The translations under genes were made by a program, and so were the position numbers. A stretch of 64,000 bases of DNA, taken from positions 10,948,001-11,012,000 of the forward strand of contig NC_084774.1 of NCBI RefSeq assembly GCF_028858725.1, read 5' to 3'. Of this stretch, positions 33,646 through 46,557 are shown in pieces. The notes beneath the pieces are model-generated. The model did no database searches and was not told the DNA's origin. It saw only the letters and a list, made by a program, of their open reading frames with translations. Every line of letters starts with the position of its first letter. Position 1 is the stretch's first letter. Origin of the DNA: Colius striatus (lineage: Eukaryota > Chordata > Aves > Coliiformes > Coliidae).

Positions 33646-36600
33646 GTGCCTTTTGTTCATGTCATAAACATGGGTAGATTTATTATAGCTGGTCTTAAAA
33701 GACTTAAGAAATGTGTGTCTTCAAAAGATACACAGATTCTGAATATGAATTCTTAAAATAAATGGACTTGTTCAAACAGTGCCGGGGTTGAAAATCAAGA
33801 ATTTCCACTTCACTCTGGTTCATTAACATCTTTCTTTTCTGGATTTATTAAGTTTTGCAGTTGTGTCCCAAGTCTTTTTTTTTATGTGTGAGGGAAGATT
33901 TTGCAGTGCAGCAATCTAATTCAGCTTGCTGCTTTTTGACTGGTAATTCTTCTCCATATGATAGCAAAGTTTAGTGCTGTTTTTGCTGATAGAGGCTCAC
34001 TATATTTGTTGTGCCATTGACACCTTCTTTAAGTGAATTATTAAAGCTAGAGTTCATGGAAAACTAAACCATCTTACCAGAAATACTGTTTGGCATGCTA
34101 GCAGATCGATTGCCATGTGGTAGAGACATTTCCCTTTTTACTCTTGTATAAAAGACCTTGGTGTTTAAAAGCAGGAAAATCATTTAAGGATAAATAAGCT
34201 TGAATATTTAGCAATATTTAATAAATTACTTGGTAAACTTTTAATCACTACATAGACTTTCACCTGCCTATGTGGAGTGGATTCTTTTTTTAGCTGTTGT
34301 ACCAGTGGAACCAAGGGAGGATGCAAGTGGTTTAAATGATAACTACATTTGCTGACATTGCCTCTCTTATCTGTGAGTTCCCAGTCCCTGGCTGATTTCC
34401 ATCACTTCACACTTCTGAGCTAACACAGAAGGTTTTATGATGTAGTTTAAAGAGTTGCTTCATGGTTTTGCCTGTTGTATATCAGGTGTTTAGTTTTAAT
34501 TTGCACTGGTTGGTTTTCTGATAGTTTAAAAGTTCTGAAGTCGTTCTTGTGAAAGACAAATATTATTTGTTGGTTCAGACTGTGCTGATAGTCAAACCAC
34601 AAGCTTTGCTGAGTTATCTTCAGGAATTAACTTCAGATACTGGATTAGAATTCAGGCTGAGTGTTCTGTAGGGCTGAGATCATAGATGTATGGTGAAACT
34701 GAGGTGTTTAAAGAATATCTGAAATCATCCTGACCTTGCAGCACTCACAGCTCTGAGCTGCCTTCTGCGTGTGCCAAAACACGCCACAAATATGTTGTCT
34801 CCGTGATCTTTATTTTCCTGGAAGCAACTGCTGGCACTAAGTGGTATGAGAAAGGGGAGGGGTGTTCAGAAAAGAGCAGACACACAATACTTCAGTGTCT
34901 TGAAGTGTCTAAGTAAAATCATTGGTTCCTCTGTTGGAAAAGAGATTTTGGGTTTACTTTGACTTAATTCCACAAAGACTCAGGAGCCTGGTGGCTCTAA
35001 TTCCACAAGGACTTCAAAGCCTGAAGTCTTTTGTGGTGGTATAATGTCTCTCAGATTCTTGTTTTGCAGGAGGGAAAAGGCTGAATCCTTTCTTCCAGTT
35101 GCTGCTTTTGTGGTGGTAAATTTTATTTGCACACAGCTTTATTTGCCAGCTGGTGTCACTTAAGATGTCATGCATGGTTGGGGTAGTTTTAAAATACACT
35201 AGCATGACGTGACTGGTATTGAAAATCTCCATTATCAGACTCAGTGCACCATGTTCACAATATCTGCAACTATACACAGGGTTTCCTTAAGGTTGTGTGT
35301 CCTCATCTGCACAGTCTCAAGAGTTAGTGTGAGGTGATACCCAAATTACACTGTGGTCACTCCCTTGTGATCATCTCTAGGGCAATGTTTGCAGCTGTCC
35401 TTGTTCTAATCTCTGCCTAGGTCCTCTCAAAGTTTTCTCAAGTGATAAAAACTTGGTGATGCTTTCCTGTTTATGCTGTAAGCTGCCTCCATGTAGAGCT
35501 GGTTACCATGTGGCTTATTTCTGACTTGTCTGCAAGTTACTGTGGATGCCCGTGGGTGTGGGAAACTGGAGCCTCAGGCTTCTCTCAGGAGAGCCTGGGG
35601 TAGGGATGCTGTTGCCTCTGAACTAAGGATGGCTGAACTACCCAAGTGTAGTATCTTGTTATCTGTATTTTTCCCTCTCAGATGTGTCACAATACAGCAT
35701 GTTTCTTTGGAAGATCCTGTTTTAACACCATGAGTATCTATTGAACCCAGGCATAGCAGATCAGGCCCTGTTGATGTGTAGTTGCAGTGTGCTGTGCATT
35801 TTGAATTTGAATCAGAATTTTTTCAAATCATTAAGAGAATTAAGTGTTTAACGTGTAAGCCACTGTATGAATATAACAAAATGCATCACTAAACCTTTGT
35901 TTCATAAGCAGTTTCAGAAGCAAACCCCAAAATTGGCAGGCTGTCAGCCTTTTTCAGGATAGCTATAAAGTAAAACATCTTTGGTTGCACGTTCTGTCTT
36001 CCCAGTGATAATGCTTGAATTTACTAGTCCTCCTCCAAGCTGATAGAACTTTGAAGAGATAAACTCCTGGATGTTTCAAGTAAGGGTGCAGATAAAAAGG
36101 CTTTGTATTGAATTCATTTTGAACTTAATATGTAAAGCATATGAGAGACACCTTTTAATGCCACAAGCAGGGGGAGGAGGAAAGAAAGAACCCACATTTT
36201 ATTGAGCTATCCCAACATCTAAGTCAACTATGAAAGATGCATTTTAAAAAATAGGAGAGAAGACTGTTGGTTGTGATTCCCCTGGAAATAATTCATTTTT
36301 CCAGCAGATAAATCTCTGAAAACACTTTCTGGAAAGACAAATACAATCCCCAAATGGGAGAGATTTTAGCTTGGCTTATGTCCAATCCTCATTACTTTCC
36401 TTTGTGCGCAGTGAAAGGAGATAAGTTTTAATTGGACTTGATGTTTCTTTCTGACATATCATAAATTAGCTCCTTCTGCCTTGGCATTGGAGTATAACTT
36501 TAAATAAAACCAGTAACTGTTTACTGCTGATAAATGCCTGGTTTACCAAAGAGTTTTAAATATTGTTGACTTGTTTCTAATCCCCTGGGACTCTGTTCAT

Positions 36601-37692
36601 CCATGTGGATTTGAGTGGAATTCCTCCATAAGGCAAAGTGGACTGACAGCTTAAAAGTTCATCTTGAACTTGAGATCTGTCAGATGTCTTTTTTGAAGCA
36701 ATAAGACTCCATTAGCATACAGCTACACCAAATTCCCACTTAAGTATTTAAGAGTTATGCTGCCATTTCAAGCTTCCTTTGCTTTGTGTAACTGATTGTT
36801 GACATTTGGTTTTATTGGAAACAAATTACTTTTTCCCTAATGTCTTGTCCAAATAAGCTTAGGAAATGCTGTGGTGCTATATCCTCAAACCTAGTTCAGT
36901 CAGAAATGGATTAGTGCTGTGCTAAAGGCTTCCTGAAGTTCACACCACCTTCACCAGCCAAACTGCAGAGCATGTGAGCTCTTAACACAAATTCCTGCCA
37001 AATCTTAACGAGGGAGGACATGTGTCCCTTTAAAAATCAAGTTTGAGTTGCATTTTCTAGTATTGTGATGTAAAACGGTCTTTGTTTTCCCTTGACAGGA
37101 ATAGTTCAGATCTTTTAGAGCCATGAAAGGGAATGAGCTGTACTTGTACTGTACAAGATGGACAGAGTTGCCCTTACATGGTTACATTGCACCAAGTCAT
37201 GAAATTCTTTCCTGTTACTTACGAGGACTTGGCAGTGGCATCCTAAAGACATCTGATTTAACTGGGGCTATTTTAGTGTCTTTGGCCCAAATTTCACTGC
37301 TCAGACAAGTTTATTTTGTCCTTAAAACACCTGGGTTTGTTTTTTTGGTAGGAGCTTGCAGATGTCTCATAATACCTTTTTTTTTTTCTATTAAGCCTTG
37401 GCATTCTTGTAATGAACTACATTGAAAAGGTGCTTGAGTCAGTTTCAGCTCTGTGTGCCTGACAGAGGACCAGAGTTAACAAGGCCAATTGCATTTTCTG
37501 TTGCTAGGGCACAGAATTAGCAGCTTTGATAACATCATCCTTGCTTGCAAGGTGCCAAACAGGCAAAATTCTGCTAAGGCTGAGACAAGGAGCAACATGC
37601 TTCCCTGGCATCATTTGTACTTCAGTGCATGAAGGAGCACTGTCACTCAGAAAAGGAATTTTAAAAGGCCAAGAATGTTTTTGTCCTTCTTT

Positions 37693-37724
37693 CAAGGTCC
37701 CTTCCAACCCTTAAGATTCTGTAT
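37693..37724 (+). mobile_element. CR1 3'-tail remnant
   Basis: AAGGTCCCTTCCAACCCTTA followed by AGATTCTGTAT matches the terminal segment of CR1. Nothing recognisable as CR1 precedes it. It is either a very short insertion or an eroded copy. Confidence 0.55.
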
Positions 37725-39104
37725 ATATCCATTACTGCTGCTCCTTGCTTTCTGGCTCAGGCTCCCAAGGAGTGTGGAGCAGAGGGTGTCTCTCTAGTGC
37801 TACCTACAGAAAGGAAGCTGGGACAACTTCTGAGGGATGTAGATTATTTTCCTACAGTGATGCTGTAGGCAACTGAAAACCTACCTAGAGGCCTGAGGTA
37901 AGCTGTTACATAGGATTTGGCAGCAATCTTGTTTTTGCAGTTGGATGTTAGGGAGAACTGTCTATTCCCATCTCCTGTTTTGTTCAGTTGTTGTCACTCT
38001 TAGTGATACATAGAGATAAAAACACCTCTGCTGCAAATATTACTTTGAATGGGTTAAGGGAGGCTTTGATTTTAGTTAATTCCTTGATAACTGTTTGCAT
38101 CAAGGCATCCCAGGGGAGGCAGCTTCCCCATAGTGTGTTGGATTCATCAGCCATGGAAAAAACATAGAAAACTAATTAGGCATTTTTTTCCTGTTGGGAA
38201 ATACACTATTGTTTAATATAGACAGTGGTTCTCCTTGACCAAATCCTCAGCAGGAACTGTATGTACTGAAATTCAAAGAATAAGAACAATTAATATGGTG
38301 ATTTTGTGCTAATTTTTTTATGTTTTATGATTAAAGAAGTAGTATTCTAACAACTCACCTCAGATAGTCAACAGCAAGTGAAACAAACGTGGCCAGGCTG
38401 AACCAAGTGTATTCTACAGCATATTCACCCAAGTTTTAGTCTGTTAATAAATCTTGGTCTGTGGTTTCCTTCTGCTGGACTTGGACAGTGAAGGAAAGCA
38501 GATATATGCCTCCTCTGCTGAGGATTCAGGACCTTCAGTTTGGGAGCAGAGCATTACCTGACGTTTGCAGCCCTGTGTCGGGTTGGCCATGTCCAGCTGC
38601 AGGCACCTCCCAGCCACTCCCTCTTCAGGAATACGGGAAAGCCTGTGGGTGAAGGCAGGGAGATCACCCACCAATTACTGTTATGGGCAAACCAGGGAAA
38701 GTAATTTATTTATGATTATTTAAAGTGGAGTTATGTGGTGAGAACTCCCTGCACGTCCCCTTTTCCTCGGCTCAGCTTCAGGGGACGCTCGCTCTGGCCG
38801 CTGGAGCTGCCCGGCCTCAGTACTTGCAGGGCTCTCTCCATTCTGGTTTTCACCTCACACATTTTTCCCACTCCTGCCCTCACCTTCCTGGCCCAGCCCC
38901 CACCATGGCTGAGCCAGCCAAACCCCTCCATGGCTGAGAGGCTGCACGTGGGCGGCTGGAACGGGCTCTGTGCGGCCCTTCTCCCCATGGAGGCCCCTCC
39001 TGCTGCCCCCTCAGCACCAGGTCCAGCACAGCTCTCATCCTGGTCAGAGGGTAGTTAAAATAAACACCTCTGGAGCTTCAACTGTTTGGACCCCTCACTG
39101 TGAG

Positions 39105-39577
39105 AATGACACTGAGGTGCTGGAGAGTGTCCAGAGATGGGCACTGAAGCTGAGGAAGGGGCTGGAGCACACGTCTGATGGGGAGCAGCTGAGGGAATGG
39201 GGCATTCAGACTGGAGAAGAGGAGGCTGAAGGGAGACATGAGCACTCTCTGCAACTCCCTGACATGAGGCTGGAGTAAGGTGGGGATTGGTCTCTGCTTG
39301 CAAGTAACAAGTGATAGGACAAGAGTAAATGGGCTCAAGTTGCCCCAGGGGAGGCTGAGATTGGAGCTGAGGCAGAACTGTTTCCCTGAGAGGGGTGTGA
39401 GCCCCTGTGCCAGGCTGCCCAGGGAGGTGGGGGAGTGCCCAGCCCTGGAGGGATCCCAAAGCTGTGGAGCTCAGGTGCTGAGGGCTGTGGGGTAGTGGTG
39501 GTGGGCAGGGCAGGATGAGGGGAGGAGTTGGACTCAATGACCTTAAAGGTCTTTCCCAACCGAAATGACTCTATGAT
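39105..39577 (+). mobile_element. CR1 LINE 3' fragment
   Basis: The order is GTGCTGGAGAGTGTCCAGAG, GGGCTGGAGCACACG, CAAGTAACAAGTGATAGGAC, CAGGCTGCCCAGGGAGGTGG, then GACTCAATGACCTTAAAGG and the tail CCGAAATGACTCTATGAT. It is non-coding, 5'-truncated, and closely related to the copies at 8841 and 29290. Confidence 0.88.
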
Positions 39578-39774
39578 AACTAGTGATGGGCTTTGGGAGT
39601 GTCTCATCTTTGTGCTGTGCCTCTCCTGCAGTGGATCATCACCAGTTTTATGGGGCCATGTGTCTATCTGTCCATATGTCACAGCTGGGAAAGCAATGTT
39701 GCTCTGAAAGTGAGGTACAGCCACCCATCAGGCATCTGATAACACCAGGGTTAAAATACAGATCTTGGGAGACT

Positions 39775-39854
39775 CAGAGCTGTACGTATGTTATCTCTGT
39801 TAACCCACAGCAGATCAGAGCTGTACATATGTTACCTGTTAAGCCACAGCAGAT
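39775..39854. repeat. Two-copy tandem duplication, about 40 bp
   Basis: CAGAGCTGTACGTATGTTAT begins a 41-base unit ending CCACAGCAGAT. A second unit of 39 bases follows immediately, starting CAGAGCTGTACATATGTTAC and ending in the same way. A few substitutions and a two-base gap separate them. The duplication lies about 210 bases before the acceptor of the probable 5'UTR exon at 40068. Confidence 0.85.
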
Positions 39855-40067
39855 GTTCTTCTGAGACAGTGGAGGACAATACCTATGCATAAGGCCAGGT
39901 TTGTTGGGTGTCAGTTGGGAATTATGGCAGAGATGGAAGTAAAAGCCACACTGCATTTTGATGAGCCGACTGTAAGACGTGTGCTAGGACACACCACATA
40001 TGTTAAAATTAAGCTGTTGCTTATCTGGGTGTTGCTAAATGTAATAATCTTTTTACTGCTTTCTTAG

Positions 40068-40184
40068 GGCACCAGAGTTCTGAGAAGCACCTCAGTTGAT
40101 CTAACAGTGCTTACCAAAAGACAACACACTGGAGTCCTGATGTGAAGTTACTCAGACTCTCTCATGAGTTGCAGTGCCTGTCAG
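40068..40184 (+). other. Probable 5'UTR exon of an unidentified gene
   Basis: A T-rich tract ending TTTACTGCTTTCTTAG provides a good acceptor, and CCTGTCAG followed by GTAAGG provides a strong donor 117 bases later. The segment has stops in all frames or lacks a start joining the next exon, so it would be untranslated. Its place 2 kb before the coding exon at 42215 fits a 5'UTR exon of the same gene. The evidence is splice sites only. Confidence 0.35.
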
Positions 40185-42205
40185 GTAAGGTTGAGCAAAA
40201 ATGCTGAGATACAGCATGCTTTATTTCACAAAAGAGCATTTTCATGAAGTGTTTAGCACAACTCTACATGGATTGCTCATTGAGCTAGGAAATGTGATAG
40301 TTCATGCTCTAGGCAAAGTGTTTCAAATATCTGAGGCTGAATAAAAATAGCACTTCAAAATAAATTGAGTAGTGCACTGGGGAGGTGGCAGGGATCATTA
40401 CTTGCAGCTTGTCCCCGATTCATTCAGTTCTTTCCTCTGCAAGGGCTAGAAAGGCTGAGGATTTAATTCTCCCTTTGACTAGTTTGAGGCTAAAAGAAAG
40501 GAATTTACATGCCTGACTTCTGTTGTGGCCAATAGAGCCATGCTCACAGCAAACTCCCTCTGCATTCCTGGCAAAATGGGGGCATTTGTGCCGGCTCACT
40601 CAGCCAAGCACAGGAGCCAGATCTGTGACTGTACAGCCCACAAGCCAGCTGTGCAGGGGAAATAACCTTAAAAAGCTGATGCTGCTGTTAAGTTCAGTGT
40701 CTGCTGGTGGGTCACTTGCTGCTGTCTTGTGTCTGCTCTCAAGTGCCTGGAACCATCATCATGGAGTTCAGTACCTTAGCTGGTAATCTCAAACTGTGAA
40801 GATTTCCCAGGCAGGATGGCCAAAAAAGCAGTGGTTTTAGGGAGCCTATTCTCAAGTCACCCATTTCTTGTATCAGTGGCTGGGACCCAGGAGTTGTGAA
40901 TGGCACAAAGGACTGATCATTGCACAGTCCACTGCTACTCTAAGGTGCACAGCTGTAGCTGCCATGTTTTCTCTTACTGCTCTGGCCCAGTCTAAAGACT
41001 TCTCAGATCTCTGAGGTGAATGGAGGCTTTAATGTAAATTCCCAGGATACCATTAGACTTAGATTCCGATCTTCCTGAATTTACAAAAGAAAAAAGGACA
41101 CCAAATGCTCTCCAGAAGTGCTCAGAGCTGGGAACAGAACAAACCAAGAGAAATTCCAGCAAAGGGGGTGGTAACTGATTCTAACTGCAGATAACAGTTG
41201 TTATCAGAGGAGCTCATAAATCCACCCAACTTAAACAGCATGTCAGGCAGCATCCCGGTCAGCATTGTGTGTTGCCTCAAGGGATCTACAGCTGCTTGTT
41301 CTGATCACAACTTCTATCTTGCAGGTTCCCAAAGTCACTACTTCCTGAAAAATGGGGATGCTAGTTCTGCCCCTCTGGCCTCAGGGAGAAGGAGCAGAAC
41401 TGTGTTACTGTTCCAATAAACAGACCCCGAGTGCTGTTTAGCTGTCACTTGGGATAGCTTGGAAATGCACTAATGAGTAAAACAACATATATTGGCAAAA
41501 AAACATGCCAGAAGTATGGGGATTGTTTAAATGTTGACTTTGGGATTTGATTTTGCTAATCCAAAGTCTCTGTTGGAATACAAGAAAGTCTCTCCTGGGA
41601 CTTGTCATTAGACGCCTAATGCCCCCATGCTCCTTGAAGCACGAACGCAGGGATAGCATCACCTTTGGGTGTCATCACTGCAGTCACAAAGCCACGCTGC
41701 ATCTTGGCAGATGATTACTTAAGACATAAGAACACACTTAACTTAACTCCAGTTTTCCCTCAAGCATTTGTCTTGAACCACTATGGCTTAATAAAGATGA
41801 GGCATGATTGACATGTGAGAAGATGAAGGTCTCTGGCAAATAGTGGTCCCCAGTACAGTGTTAGGCTGACCCTCTTGTGCTCTGAGTGATTTCTCAACGA
41901 CTCCTGCCTGCTACGTGAAAAAAAAAAGTCCTGTGGTCAGCCATCCCTTTCAGGGATGTGCCACAGCAATTATTAGGAGCAAGAGGGAGTCATGACCTTG
42001 CTATTATTCTAGCAATTCTATTAGAGGAAAATGTGTGGATTTATTTCAGCCACATTTTGTCTCTTCCGGCAGAAAGTTCTGTAGTTTCCAATATGCAGGG
42101 GAAAAAAAGAGCATCAGGGGATTTTGCCTCCCCTGTGATGACTTTTGAATGACCTTGCAGAACAAGGACTAGATGATGAAGTGACTTCATAAAATACTCT
42201 CTTAG
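40185..42205 (+). other. Putative intron between 5'UTR exon and first coding exon
   Basis: This stretch starts GTAAGG and ends ACTCTCTTAG. I see no repeat or protein-like frame in it. It is an intron only if the flanking exons are real. Confidence 0.3.
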
Positions 42206-42329
42206 GAAAACACCATGTCATACGCTGCTGGGATGAATTGTCCAGAACAGGATGCTGGGAACGACTCTGACATTTTAGATGAACTTATGAAACAAGACTC
42301 TGGACTTACCCTACAAGGTGGAGAGAGAG
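42206..42329 (+). CDS. First coding exon of an unidentified gene (residues 1-38, ATG at 42215)
   Basis: The acceptor is ATACTCTCTTAG. Nine bases later an ATG with A at -3 opens a frame of 38 codons beginning MSYAAGMNCPEQ and containing DSDILDELMKQDSGLTLQGG. The donor GTATGA at 42330 leaves phase 1. The peptide is acidic and hydrophilic with no signal peptide or membrane segment, so a cytoplasmic or nuclear protein is likely. I do not recognise the family. Support comes from the exact phase match to the exon at 48801 and from protein-like composition. If unspliced the frame would end after three more codons. Confidence 0.5.
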
Positions 42330-45246
42330 GTATGAACCTGTAGGACTTGGTGTCAATAGAGCATCTATGGCAGCCTAAGTGGGGATATGGAGAAGGGAAA
42401 GTTGTTTCCTCTGCTGTACAAAAAGCTTCAGCATCTTTGGCTACCTTCTCAAGTGTATAATACCATCTCCTTGACTTCTGTGGTGAAGAAACTTGGGTCC
42501 CAAAAGCTGTGTCCTTCTCTATATCCAGGTGACTTTTAAATAGGCTGTTTGAGCTTAAGTAGAACAGTAGCTGTGCACTGAGACCGAGTGCTGTATCAGC
42601 TCTGGCACCAGGGGTGACTCAATGAAAGATGGTATTCCCAAAGAGCAGCTCTGGGGAGCAGCTTTTAAGGGAAGAAATTGGTAAGATGAGAAAATAGTGA
42701 CACAATCTTGGGCTTTTTTTGCTGTTGTAGGAAGTCGTTGAAAGAAAGGAGCTGATGGAAATGTTTTGTGTTTAGTGCAAGGTGAAAACAGGTTGGGCAG
42801 CAAGCTCTTCTTACTGTGCTGAAACGAGCTGCTTACCTAAATGCTGATCCCAATACAGCATCACACAACATGGAAGAGACAGTATGGTGATATGTGTTTC
42901 TTCCTGCTCTGTTTTGGAAGGCATTGTGCTAAGTGAATGAGATGGTTTACAGCTGGATGCAACCCTCTCTGATAGCTGAGAAGGGAGGGCAAATGACCCA
43001 TAACTGAAAACAAGAGGTGAGATGTGAAGAGAGACAGAGTAGCTTGGTAATTAGATAAAGAGCAGGAAAGCCCTGAAATCGGAGCTGATGCCACCAGAAA
43101 TTAAGATCTACTGAGTATCTGGAGTGAGTCTGTCGATTCCGCATGCCTGCTCTGCCCTGCTTATAAGGAGGACTAAAGCAGGATAACTGTGAGAGCAGTG
43201 GACACATTGAGGCAGGAGTGGGTGAGGAAGAGGTGGGTAACTGACAAGACTGGAAGGTGGTGTAGTCATGTAGTCAATATGGTCACAGCTTGGGGAAAAA
43301 TTCAAGGAAAGCCATGCTGAGAGCTGCAGGAAGGTACTTGTTGCTACTGGAAGAGACTGGGAAAGGAGAGGTTTTGTGTACTGATGTGGGGCCCAGATAT
43401 TCATATCACTATGCAAGCTCTTCTCTGCCATAGGTTCTTTGTAAATGTGTGGGCCATCACAGCTGATTGTGCACTGTCTAACCAGCAGCACCACATTCAT
43501 CTGCACTGTGTGGTAGTGGTTAATCTTGAAAAGAAGTAGTACTTCCCTATGTGCTTGTTAGAAATGACCTGAGCAAAAGCAGTAATCCCTTGCACTAAAC
43601 ACATGGCTGGAGTCGTTTTGATAAAGTCCAGGGCAGAGGACAGCTTCTTATGCATGCTTTCTCCCGGGCAGACCTGAGTGACTGATTCCCATTGTAGTGA
43701 AATTTTATTTGCTCTGGTTGGCTTTAATTGAATATCTGGGTTAATAACAGGGACATTCCCAAGGTTGTCATCAGAGTCGGGAAGGAAAAGGAGTCATCTT
43801 GGAGTCCTTCCTTAATCCCCGTTTCTTTGTTAGAAATGTTGGTGTTATTTAATTGACTGTTAAATCCTAACCACATGAGCACCCTCACTGGATGTAATCT
43901 CCTCTGATAAATTGCTCAGTACTCAGAGGTACAATTCTGGTCTGCAGCCTTTTTGAGACAGATTGCCCTGTGATTACAGACGATTTTTGGAGCAGGAACA
44001 AGGGAGAAATGGATCTTATTTCAGTTTAAATTAATTTTAAAAGGCAAATGACTCAAGATTTGGATAAAGATGCCATTCTCTAGTCTGCTTGAACTCTTTG
44101 TAGACTTAGCTGGGTTTTTCCATGCTTTTCATCAAATGCTTTCAAGGTCCAGGTCTTTATCAGACAAAAACAAGTTGGTACAGCCAGCCCTTAGAGGGGA
44201 GCAACCAGCCAATTGCACAGTCTCATCTCACAGGCAGGAGGGAAGGAAGGAAGTGGGCTAGGTTAAGGTTAGGTAGGAAGTAGTTATCTGTTGGAAGTGG
44301 CCTGCACACAGACAGATCTCTAGGATCAGGAAAGAGAACTTGGAGGTGGAATGATTGCTAGATATAGTAAAGGAACTGATCAGATAAGAGGAAAATGGGA
44401 AGAGGAAGACCTGTAAGTCTTCAAGAAAACCTACAGTCCTCTAATATTTCCTCATTTGATTCTGATTCTTCTCCCTCAGAGATTTCTTGGGGTCTTAGAG
44501 TCTCTGAGAGCAACCAGAGACTAAGAGATAGGCCAGAGTCAGAAAAAAAGGCTGGTGTTCCTGAAGAGCACAGGTGCTTGCATGACATGAGTGGGCAGGG
44601 GACAGTAAGTGACTTCTGTGATAATACTGATGTCATAATACACTGGCATTGCCTTCACCCAAACCTTGGGAATTAGGAAGCTGGCAGCATCTGTGAGCTG
44701 TGCATCAGAAAGTTCTCTGATCTCAGACCTCCACATTTGGAAGAAGGGCAGAATTTGCTGGCTCTCAGATGCAGATTGCCATCACACTGTGATGTTATAT
44801 TTATACCTAGCTGGGAGGGCAGGTTGAGCTTTGGTCAGACAGTCTCCATTTACAGATTCCTCACCTGAAGTTTTCTTAACTCTCAAAACAGCAAAGGACT
44901 CTGTGCCTGTCTCTGGGAAAGTGATGGTGTGCAGCAGCAGCTTAGAAGTTTGCTGGAAGAGAAGCCAAGAAACTATCATCCTGCAGCAGGAGAGGAGCAG
45001 CCCTGTGGAAAGCAGCTTGCAGAAGGGACATGTCTGGGTAGGACAAGACATCTGGCCCAGACTGGCTGCATATTTGTGCCAGATTCAGCAACTACATCTG
45101 GCAGAGACATGGTCTGGAGTGACTGTCCCTGCTGTCAGGCATCTCTCTCCCTTCTGGAATGCAAGGCTTGTGCTGAGACCTGCTTGTTGGGTGCTGTTTC
45201 CCTGTAATTTTAAAGCTGTGGCACTAAGGGAAAAGGCAGCATGTGG

Positions 45247-45270
45247 TGCTGTGCTGTGCTGTGCTGTGGT
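45247..45270. repeat. GTGCT pentanucleotide microsatellite
   Basis: About four and a half units of GTGCT stand in a row and then decay into GTGGTGGG. It is a short simple repeat, likely to vary in length. Confidence 0.75.
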
Positions 45271-46330
45271 GGGCTCAGGAAACACACCCCCAGTGGAGTC
45301 CCTGTCGTGTGATGTGCTGCTGCTCCCAGCACATTGCCCACCTCCTGCCCAGCCGCAGCTGTGACGGGCCCCATGTCCCACCACACTCACAGCACGTCCT
45401 TTGGCCCTGTTGATAACAGCATGTTCCCTCAGCCCATTGCAGGCACATCACAGCCCTCTCATTTTATCCTAATACCATTTCCCTCCTTAGTCCTGAATCA
45501 TCACCAGGCTAATGTCAGTGCCTGTGTGTCAGTACCAAAGGAATGCTTGATAATATCCCTTCTTCTCTTCAGCTTTCTCCCAGCTTCCTTTATATCCAGA
45601 ATAATTTGTACTTCCTTATGGACCCCAAAGGCAGTACAAAACAAATGTATCAACATGCAAGTGAGCACCTGAATCAGTAAAACTCAAGATTTTTAGGTTT
45701 TTTTCTTAAACAATTACAGGACCCTGAAGGGAGAGAGACTGGGAAAGGAAGAACAAATAAAAAGAAACTCTATGTATGTGGTGGCTTGGAGCCAAGGACC
45801 CTCTGGGCTAGGTTTGGCTAAAATAAGGCTTCATTTCTGGTGTGAGAAACCACTAGAGTGAATCTGTAGCAAACAAAGGGCAATTCACAAAGGCACATGG
45901 GCCGTGGATGGAGGAGGAGAGGGCAGCCTGCCAGTTCTGCCAGCTCCTGTGATTTTAGCATGTCTTGCAATATCAGATGTTTCACTTGCAGCTTCCTTTT
46001 CTCCTTGCATTCTTTTCTTTAAACTGCCTTTCTACTCAGGAAGTCTGTAGGGAAAAACCTGGGGTATACCTCAAAGGGGGTCTAGAAACCACAAGGCAGA
46101 ACACCATTGTTTATTACCTTAATAAAAGTGACATTGATATTCTTAAAAAAGACAAGGAGAGGAGGAGTTCTTTTAAAATGTTTGGGCTGGGCAATGTGAA
46201 ATGCTTTACTGGACCATGAATAACTGTTTACATTTGAAAAGAATTGCTGTGTCAGCAGTGCTACAGGGCTCATCACTCAGTGACAGCATTATCTCCCTGG
46301 AGAGCTTCCAGGGCCAGAGGAGTGTGAGAT

Positions 46331-46557
46331 CACAGAATCACAGAATCTCAAGGGTTGGAAGGGACCTGGAAAGCTCATCTAGTGCAACCCCCCTGCCAGA
46401 GCAGGACCACCTAGAGTAGGTCACACAGGAACTCATCCACGTGGGTTTTGAATACCTCCAGAGAAGGAGACTCCATAACCCATCTAGGCAGCCTGTTCCA
46501 GTGCTCCCTCATCTGAACAGGGAAGGAAGTTTTTCCTTCTGTTTCTTTGGAACCTAA
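46331..46557 (-). mobile_element. CR1 LINE 3' fragment, minus strand
   Basis: On the plus strand it starts CACAGAATCACAGAATCTCA, the reversed CR1 tail. It goes on through GTTGGAAGGGACCTGGAAAG, CAACCCCCCTGCCAGAGC and CAGTGCTCCCTCATCTGAAC to TTTCTTTGGAACC. It is oriented opposite to the unidentified gene. It is very similar to the copy at 62072. Confidence 0.9.

Larger units (their letters stand above)
33646..40067. other. Gene-poor interval downstream of RPS21
   Basis: I see no exon with convincing splice sites and protein-like translation. The interval contains AT-rich unique DNA, densest at 36100-36800, a CR1 tail remnant at 37693, a CR1 fragment at 39105-39577 and a tandem duplication at 39775-39854. 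In human the gene beyond RPS21 is LAMA5; no laminin domain was recognised here. Confidence 0.55.

Noticed and set aside
44831-45364. Plus-strand frame of 177 codons in the putative intron
   Set aside because: It crosses a GTGCT microsatellite, changes character along its length and has no splice sites in phase with the flanking exons.
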